NCBI GenBank assembly: GCA_038049695.1 | Contig: CP142452.1 | Location: 50,736,501-50,800,500, forward strand | Source: Cinnamomum chago | Taxonomy: Eukaryota > Streptophyta > Magnoliopsida > Laurales > Lauraceae | Reading direction: 5' to 3' | Length of the DNA stretch: 64,000 bases | Shown: positions 43,127-55,430 of the stretch, piece by piece | Position numbering within the stretch: the first letter of the stretch is position 1 | Layout of the letters: the number at the start of each line of letters is the position of its first letter | The notes under the pieces: generated by a model | Database searches by the model: none | What the model saw: the letters and a program-made list of their open reading frames with translations, nothing else | Told to the model about the DNA's origin: nothing | Program-made: the position numbers and the translations under genes

Positions 43127-45492
43127 ATGCCTCCAAGAAAAGCTCCAAATCATCATGCTTCAGGCAGTAACCAGAATGAGTCAGATGCATCTGATACACC
43201 AACAGCCACATAGTTTCAGGAACTTATGCAAGCCATGATAGCACAGCAAAGACAGGCTAATGAGAATCAAGCAAGATTTTAAGAGCAACTAGCTAAGAAG
43301 GATGATGAGATGGCACAAGTTCAGAGGCAACTGTTAGAAGTACTTCAGAACAGGAATGTAGCACCACCTGCAGGTCCTCAGATTGTTATACAGAATAGGG
43401 ATCCAGACCCTAATGCTTTATTTTAGAAGTTTAGGAAAAGAGCACCGAAGGAGTTTTCGGGCAATGAGGACCCGTTACTGGCGGATGATTGGCTAGTCAA
43501 TACCGAGAAGATCTTCGATGTATTCATGTGCACAGGACTCCAGAAGGTCAATCTCACAGCTTCATTGTTCTACGGGCTTGCAGACAGGTGGTGGCAAACA
43601 GTCAAGGATCCTTATGCATTTATGGCAGACGAGGAGGCATGGGCAGCTTTCAAGATACAGTTCCAGGACAAGTATATTCCCTCTCATGTCAAGAGGCAGA
43701 AGGCTATTGAGTTTCAGCAACTCAAGCAAGGTAGCATGACGGTGCTGGATTACGTCACCAAGTTTGAGAGATTGGCTAGATATGCTACCGAGCTGATTGA
43801 TACGGAAAGGAAGAAAATAACAAAGTTTTTGGAAGGGTTGAATCCGATCATCATGAGAGATGTCATAGGAGTAGTTCCACCAGCTACCTATGATGAGGCA
43901 GTCAAGCGAGCATATACCTTTGAAGATATCAATAACATGATTGTTCAAGATAGGAAGCAGCAGTATTAGCAGCATAATCAGAGGCAGCAGCAGGGCAAGA
44001 AGCCAAGACAAGAACAAGCTTATGTGAGGCAAGGATGTGGACATTGTGTCAAACATCATGAGACCCACGAATGTCGTAAGGCCATGGGAGCCTGTTTCAA
44101 GTGTGGGGCTATGAATCATTCAATCAAGGATTGCCCACTACTCCAGAATCAAGGGAACAGAAACCAGCAGCAGAGACAAGTAGCTCTGCAGAATCAAGCA
44201 CCAGTGCAGAATCAGATGAGACCACCTCAGCAGCAGCAACAGGCTAGGCCACCAGTGCCGAATCAGAATGCTCGTCCTCCACAGCAGAACAGACAGGGCC
44301 AAGGAAGGCAGAATCAAGTACCAAACAGACTATAGATGCATGGACGGTTATACTATCTCAACCGTGCAGATGCTGAAGCTGCAGGAGACGTGGTAGAAGG
44401 TAAACTTCTTGTCTGTGGGACAGAAGCCCAGATCTTATTTGATCCTGGATCCACACACTCTTTTGCATCTCCTAGTTTTGCTAAGTTGATTGATGCACCA
44501 TGTAGCGAGTTGGATTACATTTTGGTAGTGACCACTCCAGTAGGGAAGCAAGTTGTGTGTAGAAGCCATTATCCTAGTTGTACAGTGTTGTTAGGAGATG
44601 TTAATTTGCCGGCCAACCTCATAGTTTTGGACATGCATGATTTTGATGTCATTTTAGGCATGGATTGGTTAGAAGCATATCATGCCACCATGGATTGTTT
44701 TAGCAAGACCATCACATTCAGATTCCAAGGTCCACAGGCAGAGTTGATATTTCAGGGGAACAGGAGGAAAACTCAGGCAGGATTTATTTCAGTTTTGAAG
44801 GCTAGCAGATTAGTGCAGAGTGGATGCCAAGCATTTATTGCGTTTATCAAGGAGGATAAACAGTCCCAAGGGGTGGAGGATATCCCCATTGTGTATGAAT
44901 TTCCGGATGTTTTTCCAGAAGAAATCCCGGGTTTACCACCAATTAGAGAAGTTGAGTTTACAATTGAACTCCTTCCAGGGACAGCTCCGATCTCTATTGC
45001 ACCATACAGGATGGCTCCAGCAGAAATGGGTGAGCTAAAACTCCAATTGCAGAATTTGTTGAGCAAAGGTTTTATTAGGCCAAGTGTTTCACCGTGGGGA
45101 GCACCGGTGTTATTTGTGAAGAAGAAGGATGGAAGCTTGAGAATGTGCATTGACTACAGGAAGTTGAACCATGTGACAGTGAAGAACAAGTATCCTTTAC
45201 CAAGGATAGATGAATTGTTTGACCAATTGCAAGGGGCAGCCTATTTTTCCAAGATAGACTTGAGGTCAGGGTACCATCAGTTGAGAGTTAGAGACTCAGA
45301 TGTTCAGAAAACAGCCTTTAGAACAAGATATGGGCACTATGAGTTCTTAGTGATGCCCTTTGGTTTGACGAATGCACCAGCAGTCTTTATGGCTTTGATG
45401 AACAAGGTCTTTGCACCATATTTGGATCACTCTACGGTAGTGTTTATTGATGACGTTCTGGTATATTCCAAGAGTTTATTGATGACGTTCTG
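43127..45492 (+). pseudogene. Tekay-type gag-protease-RT, five stops, 3' truncated
   Basis: A single frame from ATG 43127. Order: gag (WWQTVKDPYA, FERLARYA), zinc knuckle CFKCGAMNHSIKDC at about 44096-44137, a Gln-rich linker, the aspartic protease (DPGSTHSF, later VILGMDWL), and RT fingers and palm up to [11 protein letters not shown]. In-frame stops are TAG 43211, TAA 43280, TAG 43424, TAG 43967 and TAG 44333. At all five, related elements usually have Gln, so each fits a C-to-T change. The RT ends in a 32-bp repeat and then joins opposite-strand Tat DNA at 45493; RNase H, integrase and the 3' LTR are missing. Confidence 0.93.
45442..45492. repeat. 32-bp direct repeat at the Tekay/Tat junction
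   Basis: GTTTATTGATGACGTTCTG occurs at 45442-45460 and again at 45474-45492, 32 bp apart. The second copy ends exactly where homology to Tekay RT ends. In the family only one copy encodes the FIDDVL motif, so the second is a duplication made when the junction formed, or a sequencing or assembly fault. Confidence 0.9.
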
Positions 45493-46214
45493 AAATAACT
45501 TGGCATTGGCGGCAGTGTTTAGCAAATTGCATAGCGTCAGCTACCATGGTAGGCCAATAATATCCCAATCTTTTTATTTGATCGTAGAGCTTGGGACCAG
45601 CCTAATGAGCTCCACAAAGACCAGCATGAACTTCTTTGAGGGTTTCCTTAGCCTCTTGTTGTGACAAGCAGCGCAGAAGTACTTCGTCGAAGGATTTTCT
45701 GTAAAGCATTTTTTAGGGTTTATCCAAATGAAAGTTTGGGGCACGCCTTTGAATGCTTACCCGTTCTTTTGGATCCTCAGGGAGGATTCCGAACATGGTG
45801 TAATCAATGAACGGATCTCTCCAGTCGCCGATTGGAGGTTTGAGGTTTGAGGATGGAGATCCGACTTCCGCCCAATTGGTGGCATTCAGCAACTGCTTGG
45901 TGCGTGTTAAGAGGAGTGAGAATCCTTCTTTGACACACTGTAATTTGCATGTTTTTCCCTTCTTGGATCGCCATGGATGCGGCAAGTCCGGCCAGGGCAT
46001 CTGCACGGATGTTTTCACCTCTCAGGATGTGGGTGATGTGACAGATGTCAAACCTTTGGCGAAGTGATTGTGCCTTGTTGTAGTAAGGCAACAGATCAGA
46101 CTTCCTTACTTCAAATTTGTGATTCATCTGGTTGACGATCAGTTGAGAGTCCCCAAAGACTTCCAGCATGGTGATGCCAGATTCGAGGGCTAGTTCCAGT
46201 CCCACGATGAGAGC
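45493..46214 (-). pseudogene. Tat-type second RNase H and start of integrase, remnant
   Basis: Minus-strand continuation of the Tat polyprotein at 49193-52865. It has the second RNase H (GLELALESG, QLIVNQMNHKFEVR, RADALAGLAAS; 45960-46205), then a frame-shifted stretch, then pieces of the integrase zinc module (45493-45720), where the plus strand still encodes in different frames the His and Cys parts of an HHCC site. It is cut at 45493 by the Tekay junction and at 46215-46219 by a solo LTR. A stop codon within the target duplication (TTAGT, minus ACTAA) shows the host frame was already broken before the LTR arrived. Confidence 0.85.
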
Positions 46215-46219
46215 TTAGT

Positions 46220-49187
46220 TGTAAGACCCCGACCCGAGTGAACCCGTTTAGTGCTAATTAAGTTGCGTTTTAGTGCTACGCTTGATTAGTGTTTTTGGTC
46301 TAGTTGGGTTTGGAATAGCCTTGACTCTAGTTTTGGGCCTTTTGGAGTGATTGATAGCTTGTGGGGCCCTTTGGGGGTTCCCTTTTTCGGCTTTGCATTT
46401 TCTTGCGAGATTTTCCCGATTGGTTGTGAATTGTTTTTTTGGCCCGTTGCATTCATCTTGTGGATTCTTACAACTTTCATGTTGATCCCGTGTCCATTCG
46501 AGGCCCCGAAACCCGATTTCATAGCCTTGAGGGTAAAACAGTCATTTCACACCAAATCTGTACCCAAAACTTAATATTCTCGAAACTCGCGAAACATACA
46601 CTTTTTGGAAACTAGATATTTCGACGAACATTTCTTCCTTCTTCGTCGAATTCATCCGAGGACCTGAGAGAGATGATTTCAGCCAACGTAGCTCTTTAAG
46701 TTGTGGGACCCAACCACCCAAGTGTTAACAAAGAGGAACCCTTCCCTTCCTTCTCCATTGTCATGTTCCAGCTCAACTATTGAGTCTAGGGTTCTTCATT
46801 GCTTTTCTCTTCTTCTTCTTGCTTCTCCATCTCCAAGCCTCACCAAGAGCTCATCAATCAAGGAATGGAGATTTCCAATCTCTTCCTCATCTCACAAGCT
46901 TCCTCTTGATACTATTTTGAGAAGAATCCATCAACTTTGAGACTTCCCTTGAGCTTACCTTGTCCATTAGGGGACCTTTCAAGTAAGTGATCTTATTCAT
47001 CTCCTAGATTAGTGATCTTCTAGCCTTAGGGAAGCTACATTTGCATTATTGGAAGTTCTTTCATTTTCATTCTTTGTGTAACCCATTTTAGGGTTGTTTT
47101 TGGGGTTTTTTTTATTGTAGCTTGGCTTTGAGCTATTGAAGTGATTTGAGGCTTGTTTTTGGCTAGCTTGGACTTGAGGCAAGTGAATGTTTGGATGTTT
47201 TTAACTTCGAAATGGTTTGGTGATGCATTTATGGTTTTCATGCTTTCATTGATTTCTTCATTGATTTTTCCATGGTTGAAATAAATGATCTTTACACATC
47301 TTGATAGCCTCATTTAATGTCTTGGAATCATGTGTTTAAGTCTCCTTGTTCATAGTTAATTGTGGTTGTTGAGGTGTTGGAAGGAAAGGAAACAAGAAGG
47401 AGAAAAATCAAGTTCCCGGGCATGCTTCACGCCCAGTGCCGATCGATCGGTCTGACTTTTAGCTGTAAGGCTTTTTGGGCCGATCAGTGGGTTTTGAATT
47501 TTTTTTTTTTTGTAGACCTTGGCTACCCTCCTTGGACTCACTTGACCATATGTGAGAGTGTCTTGAGCCGATGCTCTTCACGGTTGGTTCGGAGGCATCG
47601 AAGTTCAACCTATTTCAATCTTGAACGGGATGGAACAACACGATACCTTCTTCATACCTAAATGCAAAGTTATTTCCTTGGGTATCGCGAATTCTATTCC
47701 TTTCGGTGACTGAGTAGATTGCTCGATGGTTCCGGGTTGACATCCTACTTAGGATGGACCGTTTATAGTCTTGTTTTCCTATCATAATATCTAGTTATGA
47801 CCATAAGCTCAATTTAAATTTTAAAAGTCGTAAAAGTGCATAAGGAGCCCGGAATGCCCTCAAACTCAAGGAGTACCAAGTAATGGCTATAATTGACATA
47901 CGGGACCCCTATTCACTTAAATAGATCTTGAAATCAATATTTCCCGGAATTGTAATAGTTCATTTTATTTCTTCATTTCCAAGATTTCTTTACATGGCTT
48001 GTCTTTCTCGAAAGCATTGTTGTACACTTGAAATGGTTACTTGACCCGAAGTGCATTGCACCACATGATATGTCAGTGTGCCCTTGAGCACCCCCGTCTT
48101 GCCCGTTTGATTATATATATTTGTACTTGATTTACTTGCATTGTCTCGATTGTATTTGACCTATGAGTCGGCACCACTAAGCTTGGATAACCTCGTTGGT
48201 CTGATCCACCGACGTGGAGATCCCCCTCTTGTCCCGCCAGCTGCAGTTTGGATCCCGCTACCCGGTCATTACCGTGGTCTTGTCCCGATACCGCAGATTG
48301 CTACTGTGGTCCCCGATGCCCTGCTCGATACCGTGGTCATGTATAGTATTGTATATGCATACGTATTTATATGAGATCCCCTGTTTCTCCTCACCTCGAG
48401 TGACTGAGACCAGGGCCTAGTTATTACTCTATCACCTTAGTGATAGAGGACTTAGCTTCGTGTGGTCGCCATCTTGCTTGTTCCTGATTCCTTGGATACC
48501 CTATGAGTTTTATCTTGTTTACATGTTTTTCTAACACCTGATTTACCTATTTTATGAGAGTTCTTGCTTAAACAGATTTCCTTGCTTTTCGAGATATTTC
48601 ATCTGTTTTATGTTGTTGTATCTTCTCACTCTCTTGCCAGACCGTCGTGTCTGATCCTTTGCTTTGGTACTCAGGTCCCGTTGCCGGTTTCCTTGAGGAG
48701 GAGCCGGAGGAGGCGGTAGGTGAGCCGCATCCTCTAGTTGAGTGGCGCGCTGACGATGTCATGTAGACATCGGGTTGCTACAAGAGGCGTAACATTTTGG
48801 GGAGAACTTTTTAACCATTCTTTTGGGTTATTATTTTGTAATATTGGCCTTTGTTGGCCTCTAATTTTGGGGAATGTAACTAAATGATATTTAGTCTAAC
48901 TTTAACAACTTTTGGGAAACATGCTATAGATCATTGCTCTTTCTGATACAGTTTTGATATTGATGTTAATGCTTGTATGACTAGAGATAGTCTTACTATT
49001 TGATTTGCTACACGCTTCCGCACTAAAAAGAAATATTCATGCAAGGTTGTGAAATCCTCACCGCGGACACCTGTGGGAAATTAAATAAGTTCTACATGGT
49101 GGATGTAGATAATCATCATTAATCATCATCATCCACCACCATTAGTCCCGATCCCGGATTGGGGATTCCCGGTCCGGGGTCGCGACA
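46220..49187 (+). mobile_element. solo Tekay-type LTR (family F2), 2968 bp
   Basis: Starts TGTAAGACCCCGACCCGAGT and ends CCGGGGTCGCGACA. Perfect TTAGT target duplications lie at 46215-46219 and 49188-49192. The flanks are two halves of one Tat RNase H gene on the minus strand, so the insertion is precise. It contains CCGATCGATCGG (47439-47450, perfect palindrome), a degenerate repeat of CCGNTACC...CCGTGGTC phrases (about 48240-48345) and the conserved hairpin pair. Open frames inside it have no domain resemblance. Confidence 0.97.
48639..48772 (+). other. conserved hairpin pair in F2 LTR
   Basis: Hairpin 1 is CAGAC-CGTCGT-GTCTG (48639-48654). Hairpin 2 is CGATGTC-ATGTA-GACATCG (48754-48772). 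Their start-to-start distance is 115 nt. A GAGGAGGAGCCGGAGGAGGC purine-rich block lies between them. Confidence 0.65.
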
Positions 49188-49192
49188 TTAGT

Positions 49193-50939
49193 ATTCAGCT
49201 GCATTGCTTGAACATAGTTCCAGTAGCGAGAAAGCATGTGGAATCATGTGCTTATCGGGGCTAACAAAGAGGATGCCGACTCCCGAGATAAGCTTTCTTT
49301 TTTCATTTGTCCTGGTCGCACCGTCAAAGTACATGTCCCAGGAGACATTTGGTGAGGAACTCTCCACGTTGTAGACAGGTTCATCTGGGAGATCATCTCT
49401 GAGTGGGGAATCTTTAGGCAATGGATGCTCTGCAAGAAAGTCTGCTAGAGCTTGGCCTTTGATTGCCTTTTGTGGTACATACCTGTTATCAAATTGTGAT
49501 AGGAGGATGGACCATTTTGCCAGTCGGGCATTGAGAGAACCTGCTTTTGTGACAAGGACCTTTAAGAGGTTGATCCTCAAAATCAGGTATACCGTGTTCG
49601 ACAACAGATAGTGACGCATCTTTTGTACGACGAACATCACTGCAAGGCATTCTTTCTCGACTGGAGAATAACGATGCTCCGCGCCTACCAGCATACGGCT
49701 GAGGTAGTATAGAGAAACTTATTTTCCTTCGTATTCTCTTGTGCGTGCAGGGCGCCCAAGGAATGGTCGAGAGCTATGTGTACAAGATGAATGGTTTTCC
49801 AGTGGTAAGGGCAGCCAACACTGGAGGTTTAGTTAGGTATGACTTGATATCTTGAAATGTTGCTTCACATTCAGCATCCCAAACAAAGTTCACACCTTTC
49901 TTCATCAATCGAGAGAAGGACGACATTTCCCCGATAGATTGGAGATGAACTGTCTGATGTATGCCAATCTTCCTTGAAGTCCTTTCAGTTCTCTTAGGGT
50001 TCTTGGAGATGGCATTTCTAGGATAGCCTTGACTTTGATGGGGTTAAGTTCTATTCCAGCTTTCCGGACTATGAATCCGAGAAACTTACCCGACGAGACG
50101 CCGAAGAAGCATTTCAGGTGATTCATTCGCAGTTTGTGTTTGCGAAGTCGGAGGAAGACTTCCCGAAGGTCTTTCAGATGGTCTTTTTTTCTTCTGCTTT
50201 TGACGACGAGGTCATCAACATAACATCCAACCGTCTTGTGCTACATTTCTTGGAATATCTTCATCATAGCCCTCTGATATGTGGCACAAACATTTTTCAG
50301 ACCAAATGTCATGACAACGTAGTAATACACGCCAAATGGGGTCCGAAACGCTGTGTGTTTTTCATCTTCAGGATGCATCTTTATCTGATTGTAGCCAGAG
50401 AATCCATCCATGAAAGTCATTCACTCAAACCGACAAGTGTTCTCAATCATCACCTCTGGTATGGGGAACGGGAACTCATCTTTGGGGCAAGCGCCATTTA
50501 GGTGTCTATAATCAATACAGACCCTCGTCTGCCCATTTTTCTTTGTCACGAGGACGATGTTGGCCAACCATTCAGGATGTTGTTCCTCACGGATGAAGTC
50601 GACGCTTTTGAGTTTTTGAACTTCCTGTTCAATTTTGTCCATCACGTTTGCATGGAATCTTCTTTGGCCTTGTTTGACAGGCTTGATATCTTTTTGCAGA
50701 TTGAGTTTGTGGACTGCTATTTTGGGGTCTAAGCCAAGCATTTCAGCATAAGACCATGCAAAACAGTCAACAAACTTACGAAGAAAAGAGATATACTCGG
50801 GTAACTCATCATCCTTTATATTCTTGCTTATGAATACTGGACATGGGCCATCTGGTGTTCCCAAGTCTATCTTTTGAACAAGAACTTCTGTTGGAAGGTT
50901 CAAAGGTGGTTCCTCCACAATATCTTCGGAGGCTTCCAA
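49193..50939 (-). pseudogene. Tat/Ogre-type RT and RNase H remnant
   Basis: Minus strand from 50939: the linker and RT fingers (WSYAEMLGLDP, QGQRRFHANV, TRVCIDYRHLNGACPKDEFP), a stop after ENTCRFE (about 50421), the palm with an intact YVDD motif (CYVDDLVVK, about 50185-50215), the thumb (FLGFIVRKAGIELNP, about 50035-50070), and the RNase H connection (RYSPVEKECLAVMF) up to WDMYFDGATR and CSSNAAEY at 49193. Frame breaks fall at about 50420, 50260, 49905 and 49700. It continues at 46214 after the solo LTR. The right-hand Tat differs clearly from the left-hand one at 14395-15718 and is a separate element. Confidence 0.88.
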
Positions 50940-52865
50940 CTCAATGAAACCTTCTGGAGTTTCAACGGCATTTTCAGGCCAAGGCTTTGTTTCTAGCCAT
51001 GAGCCTTAAGGATCAGTGATCTTCTCAAGGCTTACTATGAGGTGATCCCAATCGCCTGTTGAAACTGGGTCGAAGTAGAGTACTTTTTTTTAGACAATGG
51101 TTCTTCTGGGTCAGAACACCACATGTCTTTATCACCGAACAATTCCTCTTCATCATCAGAGAAATCATACAAATTGGTAGAGCTTCCTGGATCCTTGACG
51201 GGTGACTCTTCAAAGAGATATCCAGGGAGATCGATGTCTTCAAGGACATGAGATGTTGAGGCTTGGTCAGCAAATCGACTCTTCAGCATTTGTGTCAACT
51301 GTCTCATGGGAGCGTCGGGATCATACCCCAACCCATGTGAAGATCTCTCTACATGACCGTAGAGTCTCCAATCTTCCAGTTGACTTTTGGTTAAGGCGGG
51401 CTGCAATGGTGTGAGATATCGCGACCTTGTCCCAGACCGACTGGGTTTTGAGTGTCATAACCCATTTTCTTCATAATAGCTTGTGCCATAGGACTATATA
51501 GAAGTAGTTGAGGCATACCTTCGTTTTGGAAAGGTTCAAGCATGGAATTTGATGAGGAAGCTTCTGATCTGTGGAAGAAGATTGGCTTCTCTCCTGCTGA
51601 AGTTGCTGGAACTACAAAGGAAGCAGACGTAGGGTCTTCTACGTCGGCAGGTGTCTCTATTGGAGGTAGAGCAAGCTGAACTTGTTGAGTGTCGGCTTGA
51701 CATGACGGTGTGTCGTCTTCTGGCTCTGACTCTGAATCCGTGTCTTGCATGATTGAAACGAAGGAGACGACAAACTTGCCCCCAACCTTTTGCTTTGTTT
51801 TCTTTGCTTTGGTTGTTATGACGACCAAAGGCTTGGAAGATTTGAGAGAGACAACGAAGGGAGATGGATCTCTCTCTTCAGATTTACAGGAAGGTTTGTT
51901 TTCTTCCGACGATCGCTAAGGAGCCTTGCTTTTATCTTTCTGGAGATTTTCGGCGAAGGGCACTGTTTCTTCCTCCTTTTCTTCTTTTTCATCTTTGTAC
52001 ATTTGAGCATCTGTAAAGTGGACTTCTTTGCCTTTGAAGGGCTTTTTGTCTGCAAACACTCGATGTATCAAGCCGTTGTTGCCAACGAACTTGATGCATT
52101 GTGTAGAGTTGAAGGGACGACACCATTCTCGTGTATCCAGGGGCGTCCAAGAAAGATGTTCTAGCATGAGGGGGTTCTTATTGCATGCACAGTGACTTCA
52201 GAGATAAGATCACCGATTTGCAACTTGAACTTGATTTTGCCGATAGGCCTTTGAGCGCTCCCATCATACCCAAAAAATGGATACAAACGTGTGACTCAAC
52301 TTGCTAGGTGGGATGCCCAGCTCTTCAAGTGTCGAAGTAGAGATGAGGTTGAGTGCAGAACCTGGGTCGATCTGGACTCTGTGTATGTGCATTTCTTTGA
52401 TGTACGCTGTGAAGTACAGGGGGCGGTTGTACTTTGTCTCACCTAGCAGGAGGTCATCCTTACCGAAGGCAATGGTTGCATTTGCTGTGTTTTAGACTGA
52501 GAGGCATTCAATGGTTGATCCCTCGGTTTTCTTCTTTTCTCCCTTTGAGGAAGTATTTGATTTTTTGACCCTGTAGTCCATTTCAATTTGTAGGACTTGT
52601 GGGGCATGTTTGTCGACATCCGCATTCAACCTTTGTAGTCCTGAAATGAGACTATCACGAGTTTGTGGAGACATTCGTAACAAGTCCAGGATGTGCAGTC
52701 GTGCAGGTATGTGTTTGAAGTGCTCAATCAAGTCGTACTTGAAAGCCTCCTTTGGGCTTGCATGTTCATTATTGTTACCACTTGGGGCGTTTACATTTTG
52801 TGTTCCCGAAGGATTTACATAAGAAGAAGAAGAAGGCGTTTACATTGTTGTTACCACTTGGGGTC
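50940..52865 (-). pseudogene. Tat/Ogre-type gag-protease linker, remnant
   Basis: Upstream part of the same minus-strand polyprotein. Visible pieces: YDLIEHFKHIPARLHILDLLRM (in part, about 52660-52740), an aspartic-protease-like site QIDPGSALNLIS (about 52345-52375; Pro-Gly-Ser where DTG or DSG is usual), an FNSTQCIKFV block (about 52085-52115), an acidic linker, and a G-patch-like segment AIMKKMGYDTQNPVGLGQ (about 51430-51485) as in other Tat polyproteins. Several stops and frameshifts are present. A PSGNNNVNA-coding phrase is duplicated near 52780 and 52845. Gag proper is absent: at about 52866 the sequence changes to a Sirevirus-type LTR. Confidence 0.75.
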
Positions 52866-52869
52866 ACAC

Positions 52870-53008
52870 TGCGCGGTCGACCGGGAAAGAGCCGTTGGCT
52901 ACAAACGGTCAGATTTTTTACCGTTGAAGGCCAGGTCGACCCGGGTGTCATGGGGTTGACCGAGGACTAGACATTGGGCAGTTTTTGGCTATAAATAGTG
53001 GCTCATTC
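52870..53008 (+). mobile_element. Sirevirus-like 5' LTR, promoter-side fragment
   Basis: Short segment with GGTCGACC palindromes (52875-52882, and a GGTCGACCC at about 52932), a CCGTTGGCTACAAACGGTCAG phrase shared in order with the minus-strand LTR at 62365-62460, and a TATA box. It continues after the solo LTR at 57174. The ~400 bp that precede the palindromes in the related LTR are missing here, so the 5' end is truncated or diverged. Confidence 0.7.
52989..52998 (+). promoter_or_regulatory. TATA box of the Sirevirus-like LTR
   Basis: CTATAAATAG lies about 50 bp downstream of the palindromes, as TTTATAAAAGG does in the related LTR (62350-62360, minus). The solo LTR insertion point (53008/53009) is only 10 bp downstream, so transcription from this promoter would now run into the inserted LTR. 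Confidence 0.65.
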
Positions 53009-54396
53009 TGTGAGAACCCGACCCCTAATCTCTTGGTTTAGTGTTGTTTTATTGGTGGATTAGTTCTTTTAGTGGGATTAGTAGTTGTTGGGTTGAGTTT
53101 GTGAGCTAGAATGGTTTTTCTTCTAGTTTTGGGCTTTTGAGTGCTTTGGTAGCTTGTGGGGCCCTTTGGGGGTTCCCTTTTCGGCTTTGCTTTTACTTGT
53201 GAGATTTTCCCGATTTGTTTCGTATTGTGTTTTTGGCCCGTTGCATTCATCTTGAGGAATCCTACAACTTTCGTGTTCACTCCGTACCCATTCGAAGCTC
53301 CGAAAATCAGTTTTTCCAGCCCGGAGGGCAAAACAGTCTTTTCACCCCAAATTTGTACCCAAAACCCGATATTCTCGAAATCCGTGAAACATATACTTTT
53401 TGGAAACTAGATATTTCGACGATCATTTCTTCCTTCTTCGTCGAATCCATCCGAGGTCCCGAATTAGATGATTTCAGCCACCCAAGTTCTTTAAGTTGTG
53501 GGACCCAAACCTCACTTGCTTATAAGGGGAACCCATCTCCTTCATTCATTTCATTCACCATTGTTCCAACTGAACCTAGGGTTTTCCCTTGTGCAACTTC
53601 TTCTCCTTCTTGCTTCTCCATCTCAAATCCTCACCAATCTTGCACCAAACTCGAAATGGAGACCACCTTCTTCTTCCTCATCTTGCAAGCTTTCCCTTGA
53701 TACCATTTGTGAAGAGAACCCTCCATCACAAGACTTCCTTTGAGCTTACCTTGTCCATTAGAGGACCTTCCAAGTAAGTGTTCTTCTTCATCCTCTAGAT
53801 TTGTAATCTTCTAGTCTTAGAGAAGCTCCACCTTGATTATTGAAAGGTTTCATGGTCATTTCATTGTTTAACCCATTTTAGGGTTTGTTTTGGGGGTTTT
53901 TGTAGAGATTGTGGATCTTGAGCTTGAGAGGTGATTAGGAGCTTGATTTGCTTGATTAGAGTCAAAGGCAAGTGGATGAATGGATGGTTTGAATGTTATT
54001 AAGTTTTATGAGAAAATCCTAAGTTTTATTACTTGTTCTTGATAATGTGATATATGTTTCTACACATGCTTCTTGTCATATTTCTATTGATTTCGAAATT
54101 GCATATTAATGGTGGTTTCTCTCTTGTTAATCTCTTGGAAAAATGTGCTTTCATTTGGTCAAGTTTGTTCATATGGTTTTAAAAGGAATGAGGTTGGATT
54201 GGCTATTCATGGTTATGTTTATAAGTTACATTGACTTGAAATTGATACCCGTTTAAAGAGGTGTTTGAATTTAATTTTTCATTGGAGTTTTAATGAGGTT
54301 TTGAAGTGATTATGGAAGAGAAATGCTAGTGGTTTAAGTGTTGGAAAGGAAAGGAAAAGGGAAGAGAAATCAGTGTCCCGGACCTGCTGCACGCCC

Positions 54397-54437
54397 AGGT
54401 CCGATCGATCGGACCTACAGGCCGATCGATCGGCCTG
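54397..54437. repeat. two perfect 20-bp palindromes in F3 LTR
   Basis: AGGTCCGATCGATCGGACCT (54397-54416) and CAGGCCGATCGATCGGCCTG (54418-54437) are each their own reverse complement and share the core CCGATCGATCGG. A third, imperfect copy (CCAATCGATCGGACC) lies at about 54472. The F2 LTR at 46220 has one copy of the core in the matching place. Confidence 0.95.
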
Positions 54438-55167
54438 TCTTTTAACAGTAAGGCTTTTTGGGCCAATCGATCGGACCCTGTACATTTCAGTTTGAGTCCA
54501 GTGAAATTTGATATTGTGTTTTTTTTTGGAAACCTTTGGGCCTTCTATGAGTCCTAGGGGTGTATACCTTAGTGTTAAGACCAATTGTACCCTAATCTAA
54601 GGTCTCTAAGACTAGGGAACTAAAAGAAAATAATGGTGTTGATTAGACACTAATTCTTGGTTTTAGGTGGGACCCTGACTACCCTTTTTGGACCGTTTGG
54701 ACCAAGTGTGAGAATGTCTTGAGCCGACACGCCTCACGGTTGGTTCGGTGGCATCGAAGTTCAATCCATTTCAATCTTGAACGGGATGGAACGACGCGAT
54801 ATCTTCTTTATATCTAAACACAAGTCTATTTCCTTGGTTATCGCTAATTCTATTCCTTTCGATGACTGAGTAGGTTGCTCGATGTTTCCGGATTAATGTC
54901 ATGCCTAGGATGGACCGTTTATAATCTTGATTCTTGCTATTGTAACATCTAGTACTACCCATAAGCTCATTTTAAGTTTTGAAAGTAGTAAAAGTGCATA
55001 AGGAGCCCGGAATGTCTTCAAACTCAAGGAGTACCAAGTAATGATTATAATCGACATAAGGGACCCCTATTCACTTAAATAGATCTTGAAATTAATACTT
55101 TTCCCGAAATTGTTATAGTTCATTGTTTCACCTCTTTTCCCGAGATTTGCATTACATGACTTGTTTT

Positions 55168-55430
55168 CCCGAAAGCATTGGAGTTACTCTAGTAACAGTC
55201 ATTTGTCCCGAAGTGCATTGCATCACATGATATGACAGTGTGCCCTTGAGCACCCCCGTTTTACCCGTTTATTTATTGTACTTGATTTACTTGTTTCCCC
55301 GAAAGCATTGAAGTTACACTAGTAACAGTTATTTGTCCCGAATGTATTGCCCGATATGAAGTGACAGTGTGCCCTTGAGCACCCCCGTTTTACTCGTTTA
55401 TTTACTGTACTTGATTTACTTGCATATGTC
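55168..55430. repeat. 130-bp tandem duplication in F3 LTR
   Basis: CCCGAAAGCATTG...AGTAACAGT...TTTGTCCCGAA...GACAGTGTGCCCTTGAGCAC is present twice (GAAAGCATTG at 55171 and 55301, 130 bp apart). The homologous F2 region (about 48008-48130) has one copy. Confidence 0.92.
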
